This document shows positions 32,001 to 45,387 of a stretch of 64,000 nucleotides of DNA, piece after piece (within the stretch, counting starts at the first letter, position 1; each line of letters starts with the position of its first letter). The notes beneath the pieces were generated by a model. It searched no databases. It was given only the letters and a program-made list of their open reading frames with translations, and was not told the DNA's origin. Position numbers and translations under genes: made by a program. The DNA comes from Lineus longissimus (taxonomy: Eukaryota; Nemertea; Pilidiophora; Heteronemertea; Lineidae), in assembly GCF_910592395.1 (NCBI RefSeq), contig NC_088324.1:14288953-14352952 (forward strand). The letters run 5' to 3'.

Positions 32001-35000
32001 TCTTGGATCATTGTAACAGCACAAAAAATATACTGACAAAATTCTGATGTAAAAGCTGTGCTTGTTGGCCTTCCCGAACTTCCACCTTGCCATATGATAT
32101 TCTGAATATTGGCTACAACATAAAAAATACGCTGAGTGACCTGAGAAACATGAGAGGGAGACAGGCCTTGATTTTTTAGCCAGCTAGTTAGATATAGGGC
32201 ACGAACTGCCTTCTTGCCAGGGGCCTGAGATCTGACTTTAGAGATAGCAATTGGAAGTACATATAAAGAGAGTCTCGTGAATCAAATCTTGCTGGCCCTT
32301 TCATAAGGAGTGACACTACTGGTATGCTATAAAGAAACTTTCCATCTATAAAAATAGTTGCTTTTCTGAAGCATTAATTTGCCACAAGCGACACCATTGA
32401 TAACAAACTGCAAATTTATAATCTTAATCCTTCTCGCAACCACAAGACTGAATGAAAAAAACACGTTTTGATAGTTTTTTAAGCCTCTGTACACACCTTC
32501 TAAAAATTGAATTTCTCTAAAGCACGTTTAGAATTGTAATCACGGTTTTGAGAAAAAATATCCACAGTTTCTACATGATACAATCAGGTTGGAAAAACCA
32601 TTTAGAATATTAATACAGCAGGTGGGTCTGACTAAACAAGAGAAGCTTATCCCTAACAATGTCTAGAAATCCTTCCTCGAGCTGATAAAAAAATCCCAAG
32701 TTATTAAAATTTTGATAAGAATCTGAAATAATTTAAAGTGACAATAAAAAGTTGTAATATCAAGAGTCTGTCGTCGTCACGATGAAACCTGGTAGACATG
32801 TTGCGCTCTTGTGTCCCCTTAGGGCAGTCATGAATGGCGGTACGCCAATTATGATTACTCAGGCAGACTTAAAGAGACGGCGTGCGTAAGAACGAGAAAA
32901 AATGCATTTGTGGTAAGAGAGGAAAAAAGTTGTTTGTCATGTCCGCTTCTTTGGAAGTATGTCGATCTTTTGAGGGATAATAGTGTGCGTGACCATTTTG
33001 TGGTTATTAAGAAACTGCGAGTTGCATAGGTCTGGCTGCTTCAAAGAAGGTAACCCCTTTCCAAAGAAACATGTGATTATTAAGTCGTGTCTTCTTTGAA
33101 GGTATGTCGACTGAAAGGGCTTTCTGAGACGACTTTGCAAGTGAGGACTTGGTGGATAATTATCAGTTACTTCACTTAACTTTACTGTTATCAGTAACTT
33201 TACCATTTGCAGCTTCTGCAACCTGAAATCCCCTGGAATTGAACTGGAGCCTCCATGCAGTCAAGTATTCCCTAGGTAATTTCAGTGTCGGTTGCCTGCC
33301 ATAACCCTAAACCTCTACCAATTTTGCCCAAAGCTACAATATAGCAAAGGTGACCCGATCTTTAGCTTAGAAGTCCATACACTACTGATAAACTAATCCC
33401 AGACCAATTTTCTACCAATTTGGAGGTGCCATATGTCAGTCAGACTGAGCTGATAGGGCTTAAGTTGGTCTAGGAGACTACTATCACAATTGGTGTAAAG
33501 TATCAAAGGTCTTGTAAGAGTGCAAGGGAAAGGTCCTTATCTTGAGAGTCAGCTAGTTCTGTTGACGAATGTATCCTAATCCTATATTTGAAGCAAAATG
33601 ATAGTAACTGCAACCTGAGATTTGAATTCCTCTTATTTGTGGTTGTCTCATTCCCCTGTGTTATGCCGATCGTCAATATAAAAGTTCTCATGAAATCAAC
33701 TCTCATTTGCTTTTCATGATATCATTGATAATAGGTGATTATCTTGGTAATGAGACTAAATGGCATTGTCCGACAATGGTCACTCAGTCTGATGGGGTGG
33801 CCGGCCATTACATGAGAGGAGTCATTTCATGGAGTACATTACACCAGCGGGTCTCATAAAACTTACGATAACCCTTCCTGCCTGGACAACTTTTTTTTCT
33901 CATGAAGTTTCATCAATTTCTTATAGTGACTCTTACGTATGACTTGAAATGGTTCACCTCGCCAACACTGGTTAGCTAGCCGTATTGATGACCAGGCTCA
34001 TCTTGTCTTGGAGTAGAAATACTCCCCAGTGAATAACCCCCTCAAGTAATGAGTGAATGCTGGAGGAGAAGAAACCACAAGGCTATGAGGTCCTCTTATT
34101 AGATAGGAGTTCTTTGTTGATGGAAATTCTGGGCTACAAATCTTTAAAATTTAAAGATTCATTCGGAATTCCTACTCCATCACGAGGAATTTTTAGATTT
34201 ATTTAATTTACTTCTTGTAAAACTCATGGGATTTCAATAAAAATCAATGCAACCCGTGTAAATGTAAACGACCTTCATAAACCAGTTGTGTTTTTTTCGG
34301 ATGTCGCTACTGGGATAATTTCCATGTCTTATTCAATGAAATTGAGACTCAAATTTAAACCTATGCGAATCAGGTACATGGTAATGGTGCTGTCAATGAA
34401 TAAATCTGTTTTAGTAGGCTACTATATCACAATTTGCCAGATAACAAAGCACATTTACTACCTCAGCTTGCCTCGAGTCTGCGATTACAATAAAAGTCAA
34501 AGTTAAATTCAGTGTGCCACTATACCACTATAATTGCCAAATATACTGGTTCACTGAGAATGCTATTTTCATATAGTGTGGTCTTTCCGGTTCATAAGGT
34601 ACATTTTGTAACTTAACATGTGTGTGGGATGGGGTCTTTTTTCTCTGCATAGATATGGCCTGAATGAGTCTGGCTCAACTATGCAATGAATGACAAAAAA
34701 ACATGTTCAGCAGTCAAATTAGGTTTGAATTTGATCCAAGGTATATCTAGTGCATGTTAAATTTGACTATTGGTTGAAGGGTTTGCTCATTAACGCCTTA
34801 ACGAGGCTTGCTAACGAGGGTTGGATCTGATGGGAGTACTTGCTGAATCCATAGGAGTCGGAATGATTGCTTGTATCGAATTAGGCCACATTCCATTAGA
34901 CAGAGGTGTCAGTGACTTGGTAAATCATTGACTACTTTACATCACTGTTTCCCTTTAAAATGTCTTTGTACTTTTAGCTGATTACCTTTTGAGGAATCAA

Positions 35001-35523
35001 CAAAGTGGGCTTTCAAAGGTCCTAAGTCGCTAGTCTGTAAGCTTTCCTGCCAAATGTTGAAAAGACATGGCTTGTCCCCATGGACCTGCTACAACGTCCC
35101 CAACAAATCAACGACAATGCCTGTTGACTCGCAAGTTTTGAAATTTGCCACATGCGGCTTGTTTTTCTTCCATACAAGCTTAACGAGATGTTTTTCCTCT
35201 GAAACATGCCTAATGAATGTGAATTGTAATTGGTACTGACTTGAATCTAATTGTTCAATGAAATAATCACGAATCTCCTCGTCATTAGACGGCAGGGATA
35301 CAATTAATGCATGATCATGTGCCCACATTGTTGATTGAAGTACTCTGCTATACCTTTTTCTTCTACTAAAACCAGGACGAGGAAAATTTCTGCTGTTGTG
35401 ACTCTTTATGGTGGTAAAACTTTGTGGGTAGCAATTCTATATAGCTTAGATTCCCTTATGAAAATTGATTTCTAATTCACCATGGTTCTTTTCAAATTTT
35501 CACTTGTTTTTTTTCTGCTTTTT
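32001..35523. other. non-coding stretch
   Basis: No gene recognised. A small duplication (CTTCTTTGGAAGTATGTCGA near 32945; CTTCTTTGAAGGTATGTCGA near 33090) and the palindrome at 34139-34159 are the only structures noted. Confidence 0.5.
34139..34159. repeat. 21-bp AT-rich palindrome
   Basis: AATCTTTAAA and TTTAAAGATT are perfect complements around a single central A. Confidence 0.9.
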
Positions 35524-35740
35524 ACAGAATTTTGAACTTTTGAAAATATTCAAATCTGAAAGATGGAAAAAAATTTAAATCCAAATATTTTTTTCACTTT
35601 ATTTCTGTTTCCGCTCAAAATGATGAAACATCACCATTATCATCAGTTCCAAAATTTTTTTGATTTTGAAAATTTTTCAGAATTTTTAACTTATGAAAAA
35701 ATTCAACTCCGAAAGGTGAAAAAAGCCTATTAGAACACTA
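35524..35740 (+). repeat. dispersed AT-rich repeat, copy 1
   Basis: CAGAATTTTGAACTTTTGAA near the start returns as CAGAATTTTTAACTTATGAA near 35679, so the element is flanked by direct repeats. The interior (CCAAATATTTTTTTC, GCTCAAAATGATGAAACATCA, TTTTGAAAATTTTTCAGAA) matches the complement of 50387-50505. Unnamed interspersed repeat. Confidence 0.75.
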
Positions 35741-37894
35741 AACTGAACTAGACTGCATTCTCGTTCTGCTACTGGATATCTTAACCATAAATCTGTTCTT
35801 GCCCTCCTGACAATCTGCACCCAGTCAAACGCAAGAACACTCCATTATATCCCGCATTATAAATCACGATTGTTGGGATTGCGTTCATCGAGCGGGAAGA
35901 ATAAAACAATACCGGGTGCCTATATGAAATTAATGACTCCCTAGTTCGTCATTAGATGGAGACCTGCGGTGCCTATATCATGGTTACTGTTAATGGTGAG
36001 CAAATAGATCTATTTTGCTGATAAAAAATGCTTCTCACGCCAAAGGCCATTCTGCACACGTGATTTTTCACTTGGGTGCATGAGCTGTCACCATAATAGA
36101 TTTCCTTAAAAGAAGATACCTCCTTTTGCTAGTTGTCAACGCCTAAACGCTGTTCCCCGATTCCTATGAAAGTCATATGAAAGACCTTGATATTTCACTT
36201 CTGATCCCGTAAATTTCTTGCCCTGCTATTGAATTTGGAAAGTGACATTGTTACTAATTTTGTTGTGTCTTAAAGCACACATCATGCTGACTGATATTTG
36301 TTCATTTTCTCTGTTTTGGATGACGAGTCTTATCTGTCCTTTCACACCGTGCCCGATATTTGAGAGAAAATACTAAAGAATCTGGCAAATGCCGGATCAT
36401 CTAAAGAAAATACTAAAGAATGTGCTGAAAAGTTTGCACTAAACTAAAAAATGTAATAAAATTGCGCCGAAAAGTTGCTATTTCGTCCATTAAGGCATTT
36501 TCACCTCTAAAGATTTTTCCACATTGTGGTTTTGATTCCAAAGAAGAGCATCAACTTTTTTGCTGTCCTCGTTTTTCATAGAGCTTGCTCCCGTGATCTT
36601 GCGGCATTCCGTTAAAAGCAAGTTTTCTTCTTTAGTGTCGTAATTATGGTTGATGTGCGCTGTGCGGTGTATCGGTGAGAAAATGGATGTGGATATTTGA
36701 GGTGATCAAATGATTGTCTTGCAGTATCTTGAGGTTACAGACACATCAAGGATGGATAGTGGTTTGAGAAGAAATAGGGCTTTTTGCAAGTTGTGTGGCC
36801 GGGAACCCATATAGCCATATTAAAAGTAGATTTAACTAAAGATGGACTGTTTTTCAAGTGAGTTGAGATGGATTTAAGAGTTACTGAAACAACCTAATAC
36901 ACAACTTCCCCAAGAACAGCAAATTATAATCCCGTGGTGACAACATTTTCTTTACTGTCTGTGAGCCACTGAGATTATTCATTCATAGTACAATAGGGTT
37001 GATATTGATTAAGATGTCAGAGGATAGCGACATCCAATCATGATTTAAGCAATTTTTTACGACTTCTTGGCACATAAGCTGGCACTTAGTTTCTAATGAT
37101 AATGAATAAACATGATTTAGGGATTTTTATGGCTCCATTTCTTAAGGAATGATGAGTTAAAAGGATATGCTATTGTGGTTCATGGATACTTCTTGGAATA
37201 TCCATCAAAGTCCTTGTGGCGCTTTAGCATAGCATGCGCATTCTGGCTCCTATGTCTGACTCATAAATTTGTTTTATTCCCACACTTTCAGTGTGAGGTA
37301 GAACCTTGAGCCGACGTCTACCACATTCCCCTTTCACTAAAACCATAAAGACTTGAGTCAATCTTTTATTCATTTCCGGCACTCTGAACATAGATTTTGA
37401 TGTCTGGGTTATCATGAGGCATACCCTAACATCGGCTTGGCTATGCTTCATGATTCTGTTACAATATTACCTACATTTTCTTCTTCTACCTTCAGTATCA
37501 CGCCAGGTGTCCAAATGTTTCCATTTACCATTGTTTTGCTTTCCGATTTGTGAAATCAAATTGGTACTACACCTACGTGGAACTTGGATTTGTTGCTTTT
37601 GGGAAAGAAAAAATCTCATGGATAACACATTAAGTGGTGAAAGTTCTTGATAAACATGAGAGTTTTGTTTGAAGGCAATATCTATCGGAGATAAACTCAG
37701 AAAATCGGCTTGGCCTGAAAGATTTGAATGATGCAGTAATTGTCGTATTCGGCTGACTTGTTCGTAGAAAAGGCTGAGAAAATGGCAGCTGATGACATGA
37801 ATCTTTCATTGCTGGTGTCTCAAAGGGATGTTTGGCAGTAGTGCTTGCCCCATTCCTGCATTCATACACATCATTGGGCCATCCTTCTTATCAG
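35741..37894. other. non-coding stretch
   Basis: No gene recognised. GAAAATACTAAAGAAT occurs twice 40 bp apart near 36365 and 36405. The part at 35850-35960 is less AT-rich and may be regulatory. Confidence 0.5.
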
Positions 37895-38047
37895 TCTAAG
37901 CTGGAGTATTCTACTCGGCTTCATCGTAGTTGTACGTTTCTCCTAACTAACAAAGATATTTCATCCCACTGTGCCTCTGAGAGATATGTTAACCACACTC
38001 AACCTATGGAAGCGCCTCTTGCTGTTCAGAGAGCCCACACACTTCAG
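37895..38047 (+). CDS. candidate 153-nt exon
   Basis: Acceptor CCATCCTTCTTATCAG ends at 37894 and donor CTTCAG|GTAGAC starts at 38048. The 51 codons between are open in phase 0 at both ends and include LEYSTRLHRSCTFLL and HTQPMEAPLAVQRAHTLQ. The same frame remains open from 37832 to 38113. No domain recognised; the donor is only moderate. Confidence 0.18.
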
Positions 38048-38642
38048 GTAGACATACCCATAGACCATCCCATTTTTGTTAGAAATTTCTTCAAATACGT
38101 AAACAGGCAATAGGGGTATGAAAATTAGCCAGTTTACATTACTTCACTAAGGATGAACAGTATGAAACTTTGAATTATAAATGGTCAAATGAAAAAAGCT
38201 CATCAGCAACTGCTTACGAATGAGAGAAACTGCCCTAAAATTCAAAGAATTTGTCAAAACCTGTTGACATAAAAGCTCTTGAATGGCATTTTCTGATATG
38301 TACTATTTGTATCATGGTAGATATTTTTCCTCTGGTATAATATCTACTTTTGACATCTTCTAAAAAAGTTGTTGTCAGAATCTTTTTTAGTTTGAGTGCA
38401 GTCCTTCTTGCCAAAACTTCTCGGCGTGTTTGAAAGTTCATTCTTGAACCCAAGAGTAATATATCGACCTATCATTTCTAGTCTCTGACTTCAAGTTGAT
38501 AGACAAGTGCTTTACCTGTTTCATCTTGCCTTCACTGTTGTGGTAAGCCCACAAGGCCAGGTAGTCCTCCGGGGCAGACGTTATTGTTACACCTCCATAG
38601 GGCATCATCAAAGAGCATACACCATCACTTCATTGATTTGCA

Positions 38643-39330
38643 TTCTTGAACCTCTCTTCTTCGATTTGGCATTACTATTCTATCTTAATGGACTAGATGA
38701 GGAAAAGATTATTGCTGAAATCTTTGACAAAAACATGAATGGTCTGGAGGAGTCCTGATATTGTGAACTGACATTATACCAAGATTTTTTTAACCAATTC
38801 ATCTGACAGAGTGCTATTGGATTGAGAGTGTTGACAGTTCTTGAACCACTCCTTCTTCGATTTGACATCTTACTTCTTTCAATAATGGAATAGATAGACA
38901 CAACCATATCAGACATCATATTTCTGGAATAAGTATATATATACCAACAGCTTTTTTTAAAGTTCATCTCACAGAGTGCGAGTGGATTATCAGTGTTGAC
39001 TTGTGGTTCTTGAACTGGCCTTCAATTTGACATTGCTCTTACTCTCCATACTAACAGAACACATACGCACGTGTTGATGACTTTATTGTCAAAGTGATCT
39101 TATTTCTGGAGTAAGTATCGTTAACTTGGAGTTTAAGATAAGGGAATATTCAGAGGTCATCCTACAGAGAACTGGTGATTGGCTTGTCCTATGGTTCTTT
39201 ACTAAGCCTTCATCGAGTTGCCATTGCTCTCTTGTACAGAATTAATAGGAAAAAGTGATAACGAAATCATTGACAGGGTGATCATCAACTTGGATTATAA
39301 GGTAGGGGGATTGGTCTTACATGGAGCTGT
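38643..39330. repeat. decayed four-copy tandem array, spacing 169-195 bp
   Basis: Copies of TTCTTGAACC, then CTTCTTCGATTTGACATT and a CTCTTACT-like word start near 38643, 38838, 39007 and 39194. CAGAGTGCTATTGGATTGAG and CAGAGTGCGAGTGGATTATC precede the second and third copies at matching positions. Confidence 0.7.
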
Positions 39331-40829
39331 ACCATGTAACTTTGTGAGTGGCTATTTGATTTAATATTTCTTTTACTCTGAAGCTTGTGGTCTGAAATTA
39401 AATAAAGTTTCCTCAGGTCAGTTTCACCAATGAATTCATGGTTTTAACTGTAAAATTGTGCAGATGTTGGTCAATTGACTGATCGTATGTTAACTGAATA
39501 TTCGCCTTGTGAACATGATACTTGGAGATCTTCTTCTCAAGATACAGTTTCTTCTGTCGGTGAATCGAAACCGAAGTCATCTCCGTAAACCTTTGTTTCT
39601 TGATCTCCATGGTTTGAAACAGATATTCTTGACTTGAATCTGATCTCAGGATTGAATAAATCTTGTCTCAGGCTTTTCACAGTTTAAGCTTTGAATTGTC
39701 AAACTGGATTCATTTGGTAAAATAAATGTTTGACATGGATCCTGTTGTTTGGTGGCTTCATTGTTGGAGTCTTCCTACAACAAGTTGCGATCTTCCCTGA
39801 AGCTTTTAAAACGACTTCTACCAAAAGTGATGAGTTGAGAGGTGCTTTAAAAGTAAGGGATTGTCCTCCATTTCCATTCAGGTGAAAGACAGATGTTAGA
39901 TTTTCCATAAAATAAAGTAAAAAAACGCTCAGCGTTGCCCAATGTAGCCCGTCGTATCGTAGACGTGATTTTCAGAACTGAACGAATTTGTTTGTTAACA
40001 TGCTGCAAAATCATTTATTGATTTCAGCCAGCTTATTGCTGTTCTTGACGTAATTCAGTATAAGCCCTTAAATCAAGCAACATTCCTGATTGATGATGCC
40101 CTGTAACACTTGGATTTATAGCTGTTGGTGGAGGATTTTAATTGTGTTTATCGATAGTAAGGCACTGGGACTGGAGTCTAAATTATACACAACAGTTTCA
40201 TCTTTAAACAGGACGTGAAAGAGTTTCTATTCATTGGGTTTGTAAGATCTACCTACCACATTTCCTTCAGGTAGTCGGTCCTATTATTGAGTGGAGGCAT
40301 TGTCTACAGCTGGTGTGGAACAGGCTGGCCATCTGTTATATGGAATATTATGAAAAATTGTTCGGGATAAATTTTGAGTATGGATTTCTACCCGAGAAGG
40401 TATTCATGTAACAGTGTGTTTTTCCAAGGATATTGTTGTTGAAGTTGCATTGTGTTAGGTGTGGTCTTCTTGTTAGCATCAAACTCTGCTACTTTGTGTA
40501 GGATGTCTGTTGGGTGAAATTTACCAGCGAGTGGCTTAATTGGCTACGGTCACCATGTATGGATTATGTAAAATCAATCTGGGTGGCTTTCTGTCAGATC
40601 ACCGGATGAGTATGGTCTGACGGATTCAGTACCAATGGTATCTGTTGAAGCTGGCCTTTTTATGATAGACATGTCAGATATTCATTGGAAAGAAAAAAAG
40701 TTGGGTTTCAGTCTGAGAATCCGACTCAAAATCCGATACTGTTATTAAGGATAAACCGGAGACTCAAATGAGAATTTTATGCCTTTTGAAAATTTGATCA
40801 CATTTACCGGTACATCGGAAGTTTTCATA
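39331..40829. other. non-coding stretch between two decayed arrays
   Basis: No gene. Words such as CTCAGG with TTCATGGTTT or TTCATTTGG and recurring GGAGTTT motifs suggest further relics of the same kind of repeat, too diverged to align by eye. Confidence 0.4.
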
Positions 40830-41240
40830 ATGATATTGTTTGAGTGTGTAAGCAGACAATAAGTCAATAATCTATCTTTCGATGAAAACACGTTTGATTT
40901 CTTAGATAAAGTCATCAAGGATAAACTGATCTTAGGATACGATTGTTTATTGAACTGGTACTCTATGTGAGTTTGAAATCAATATAACAGTATATTCATC
41001 AGGTGGTACTGTTGTTCGCACTGTCCAAACTAAATATAAGTCAAACAAACTGCCTTTCAATCAAAGGATGCTGGATTTACTTGATAAATTCATCCGATAT
41101 AAACCAAACTGTGATACTGTTTATGGAACTGATCTGGTAGAAATTGGAGTTTGAAATTGATATAACCGTCTATTTGTCAGGTGGTATGGTTGTTAAGTTT
41201 TGATAACTTTTTTATCTGAGCCAACAACACCTTTCAATAA
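40830..41240. repeat. decayed tandem repeat, spacing about 178 bp
   Basis: GGAGTTTGAAAT.GATATAAC then TCAGGTGGTA.GGTTGTT at about 41178 matches GAGTTTGAAATCAATATAAC then TCAGGTGGTACTGTTGTT at 41000. Upstream the copies also align (AAGTCA, CTTTCAATCAA or CTTTCGATGAA, GATAAA.TCATC, ATACTGTTTAT or ATACGATTGTTTAT). Earlier and later parts hint at partial extra copies. Confidence 0.7.
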
Positions 41241-44200
41241 CTTCTTGTCTGATTTTATTGACTTTGATGAACTTTGGTGTTTGATGAGGTTAACTTGGAC
41301 TTTGTTCAACTTCAACTGCATTTGTGGATACTTTATAAATTTGTGTGGACTTCAACTGTTTTAAGTGGATTTGGAGAACTTTAAGTGGACCTTTGTAAGG
41401 TAGGTCATACCATTGCAAATCTTTTTCTAAATCCGCACGTTTCAAGTCTCATTTTGGTCGGAATGTTGTAGACAGGGGTGGGCTTTTGTAGGCAGTGGTT
41501 TACCATTTGTTGACATTGGTAAGCCCTGTACTTCCATAATGCAGTTCGATCACATCTTGTTGCCTCTCCCCTTGCTGTACTACAGTACAAGAAAACCACA
41601 CCAAAATGTTATCATCTCTCTTTAGCCGTGATTCAAGCCAGATCACCCTCAAGCACAGGAGCACGACTCTTCCCAAAGTCCACAGGGAAATCAAGGTTGA
41701 TATCCAATTGCTTTTTCTTCAATGGACAATTGGATTTCTTCTCCAGTCCAGTAATGGACATGTTGCACTTTAGTCTCATTCTTTCGCATGCTGGTGAGTG
41801 GTCTTGCCTGAATTCAGGGAAATCAGTTTGACTGTATAGACCTCGGGGAGGAGTCAGATACATGATTCAGAGAAACAGAGCGCATCCCAATGCTTTACCT
41901 TCGAAATCCTTGTCAATTTCAAAGATGAAGAAGACACGATAGTCATATTTCAGTGTGCTTTACCACTGGACAAAGATAACATTTAGAATGTTGTTGTTGA
42001 AGGTGCTTCTGCGATGCGTAATAGTCCAAATTATGCAGAGAAAAAGCTTTTTCACTCTTTGTTGGCAGATGGTGGTAGTGATTACTCAGAGGTACTTTGC
42101 ACTTACGTCTTTAAATGCCTTCTAAAGACATCACTTTTCACTACAAGGCATTTGTACCTGCAGGATATTTGTGTGTATAACAGTTGTTTATTCCAGCTAC
42201 AAACAAAATAATATGATATTTTTTGCCAATTACCTGTACAGGTCTTGGTTACTCATAATTCTCCATTTGGGTGACATCTGTTAAGGTCTGTCTCACCCTG
42301 GTGTGATAGAAAGTAACTGTGTATTACCTAGTGGTGTTCACCTATTCGGTATATCAAATGCTACTCAAATTGAAGTAATCTTTACTACGCTTGGTTTCAG
42401 TTCCTGTTGAGCATGCTAATTTTTGAGTGAAAAATAATAAAGTAGTTCTTTGGTAAGGTATTGGTGTATTACTTCTGCACAATTTGAGCATCAGATCAGA
42501 CTGACTGGAAGTGCATGCATGATGGATTGGGTGGCTTATTCATATCTTTCAGCTGTTGCTGTGATACCGACAAGGTTGGTAGCATAAGGCAGCTTCTTTT
42601 GTTTTTATCAGAAAAAGCCAAACCCCACTTAACTTAACAAGACCACGAGGAGATAACAAGACTGAATTCTTCAACCAAAGTCAACAAGAAGTTGGTTACA
42701 AGTGCTACCTTGGGAATCAAATAAGTCTGGGGGGGAGAGGTGTAAGAATGTGTAAGAAAAGGTTTGGATGGAAGCTTTCGCTCTTAATAACAATGAAGAA
42801 CACCTGTGAATGTAAAGGGAATACCATAGGCCTAGAAAATGGATATAACAGGTAAAGTCTGCTATCTTTTGGCATATGCTGATCCTTTAGGCATTTCCCC
42901 CTTTTTGCAGCAGTGCCAATTTCTTTGGAATCATTCGTTCTTGAAAGCACAGCATAGTGAAGAGCTAACTTCATTTCAAATTCTTTGTCTTTCTCTGTTT
43001 CATGTGCTGCAAATTCTGTCAACCTTGAAGTGAGTCCCAGTCCTAGCTGTCCTAGCTGTACTAGAGGAAAACATACTGCCAGTTTTCTGTTTTTAAGATT
43101 CCACGTGGTGAAGAGAGAGAAAAATGTACTGGGTTAACTTGACTATTTATATCAAAGTCTGTGCGATCCAGAAATCTGTGATTAATACAAACATTATGTC
43201 TGCCTATCTTCTGCGGCAATATGCTTCTTTATTGTTTTTGCCTCTTCTTTCATCCAAATTACCTAAACACTTCAAGAAGAAGACTCCACATTTTGAGCCA
43301 GCAAAATAAATATTTGGGTGCATTCTTTTGCATCAGATGGCTTAGATATCAGTAAATTCTGTCAAGAGGATATATGTATTTTTCATTGAGCTATGGACAG
43401 GCCGACATGATGAAAATTGGCCTGTGCTGGAGTGTTTTCAAATTGCCAAAATAACAACATCCTTCTTCAAAGTTATGTAGTTTGTATTGAAAGATATCAA
43501 GTGCACTTTCAAATTGTAAATCTACGAACTTAGGATTTGGTACTAATGACTGAAGATCTCTTTTCTCACTTTGTACATGTTGGATATGACGATGGGTCCA
43601 AATTCTTCTCGTGGAAGAATACACTTACTGACAGTAACTGAAAAAAGCTTTTGATATCAAAGGATGACTTCCGTGTTCCTTCTGGCAGGAAGTCAATGAT
43701 GGTCTCGACCCTTTGAGTATATTATACACAGATCTGCGATAAACAGCCAGCCGGATATGTCCATTGAAGAACACCAGCCGGATATGATATGTCCATTGGA
43801 GGACACAATGTAATTAAGGTGATAAATCCTATACACCAAAGAAAGCAAACCTCATATCATGATCACTTATGTGACATTTGTAATGAAAAGATTTCATGGC
43901 ATCATTACCATAAAAACCCTAGGGGTTCTTTTGTGGGTAGTTTAATTTGAGTGCCAAATCATTATTCATCGTTTTTTTACCTTAAGGAGATTAGCAGAGG
44001 GGAAATTGCTCAAGGTTACACCATCCAAAACATGACTAACAGTATAGGGGATTTATTCATCAACCGTCTGTCATGTAATCTGTTGAAGATGACCTTTAAG
44101 TGATTCAGTTCAATATCAAAGAAAAACATATCCTTTCTCTGAGCTTGTGTCCTTTTTCATCATCGTGACTTATTATTGCTAGCCTTTTCTATGAACATGA

Positions 44201-45232
44201 AGGGTTTCAGAGAAAGGGGAGTTTACCGTTTAAAATTGTCACCCTGATTGTAGAGGTCTCAGGGTTTGATTTTCCTTCAATCATGGATTCAGTGACTCGG
44301 GGACTAAGAAGTTAAGAAGGTTGCTCCTGGAGAAGTTTTGAAATTGAACTTTTATGGTTTTGATATGGAACTCGAAAGGTTTTCAAACATTCATAAGTTC
44401 AAGTGTGACTCACTTTGACTAACACCCCCATTTTATTTCTGCCTGTCGTCAGGTTCAACTCTTCATGAGGAAATCAGGGTTGTTAGCTCTTGCATCATTC
44501 CACTGTCTCTGGCGTGGAGATGCAGAGGGAGTGATCATTGAGGCCCACAGATCACCTCTTCAGGGGTGCCATTTTCTCGTGAAATGGACTGTAAGCAGAT
44601 GGGAGTTCATTTGCTGCTGGTCCCACAAATTTCGTGGTTGAAAGTGTACCTCAAAAATGCAGAATCTTTTCACAGGTAATAATCACAGTAACTTGTTTTC
44701 TGCTAGCCTTTGGTCATCATCAGCGGCATCAATGATAGTCTTGTCGTAAGTAGGACGGAAAGCCAAGCAAGTGATGTGCTCAAATGCATCCATCGCCCGT
44801 TGGAGGCCTTACAACTGCCTGTTGCTTCGAACAGGGCTAATGAAGGGTAAAATCAATGACAGGTCGGTGCAGCAGATCATGATTGGGTTAGCACAGCCTT
44901 GAAGGTTCTCATGGGTACGTTTTGCCTCAGGCAGTCGCACATTATCGGCCACATTTTTGCTGCTCAGATCTTATGATCTCACTTCTCTGCATTACTGGGG
45001 GCGTTTCCTTGACGGTCCTGTCTTTGCTTATTAGTTCTTGCATGTGCACTCGTGCATTTCATCTTTGAAGTCCTAAGGTTTGTGGTGTCACTTGCAGGAA
45101 TTGCCCTTTTGAAGATAAGATGGGGGCATGCTATTGCACAAGTTTTAGAAAGAGGAAAATCTTCTTTCTTTTACCTCTAGTAAGTACGACATCTCAAATC
45201 TCTCTTGTTGTGTTTCTTCTTTGATAATATAG
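41241..45232. other. non-coding stretch
   Basis: No gene called. Minus frames at 41500-41863 read coding-like in pieces but lack domains. A short duplication, CAGCCGGATATG with TGTCCATTG, lies at 43745-43800. Confidence 0.45.
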
Positions 45233-45387
45233 AAACCTTTACTGGCCTCGCTCGAGAGATCCTTAAACTAGCACACCTGCCAAATGCACCTTCTGTAACG
45301 ATATCAGATCATGAAGCAGTGGTGTCGGAGATCACATCCATTTGTAATGAAAACACTGATCTAACACAGATCGTTGTCGATATTTAG
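45233..45387 (+). CDS. candidate terminal exon
   Basis: A pyrimidine-rich acceptor (TTGTTGTGTTTCTTCTTTG then ATAATATAG) ends at 45232. Only the phase-1 frame is open. It reads TFTGLAREILKLAHLPNAP, later ISDHEAVVSEITSICNEN, and stops at TAG 45385-45387. The mix of charged and hydrophobic residues is protein-like, but I do not recognise a family. No AATAAA signal follows within 200 bp, which weakens a terminal-exon reading. Confidence 0.18.

Noticed and set aside
41747-41793. 47-nt exon-like stretch with good acceptor (TTTCTTCTCCAG) and donor (GCTG|GTGAGT)
   Set aside because: Good sites but only 15 codons and no partner. Minus-strand frames over the same DNA look equally coding-like.
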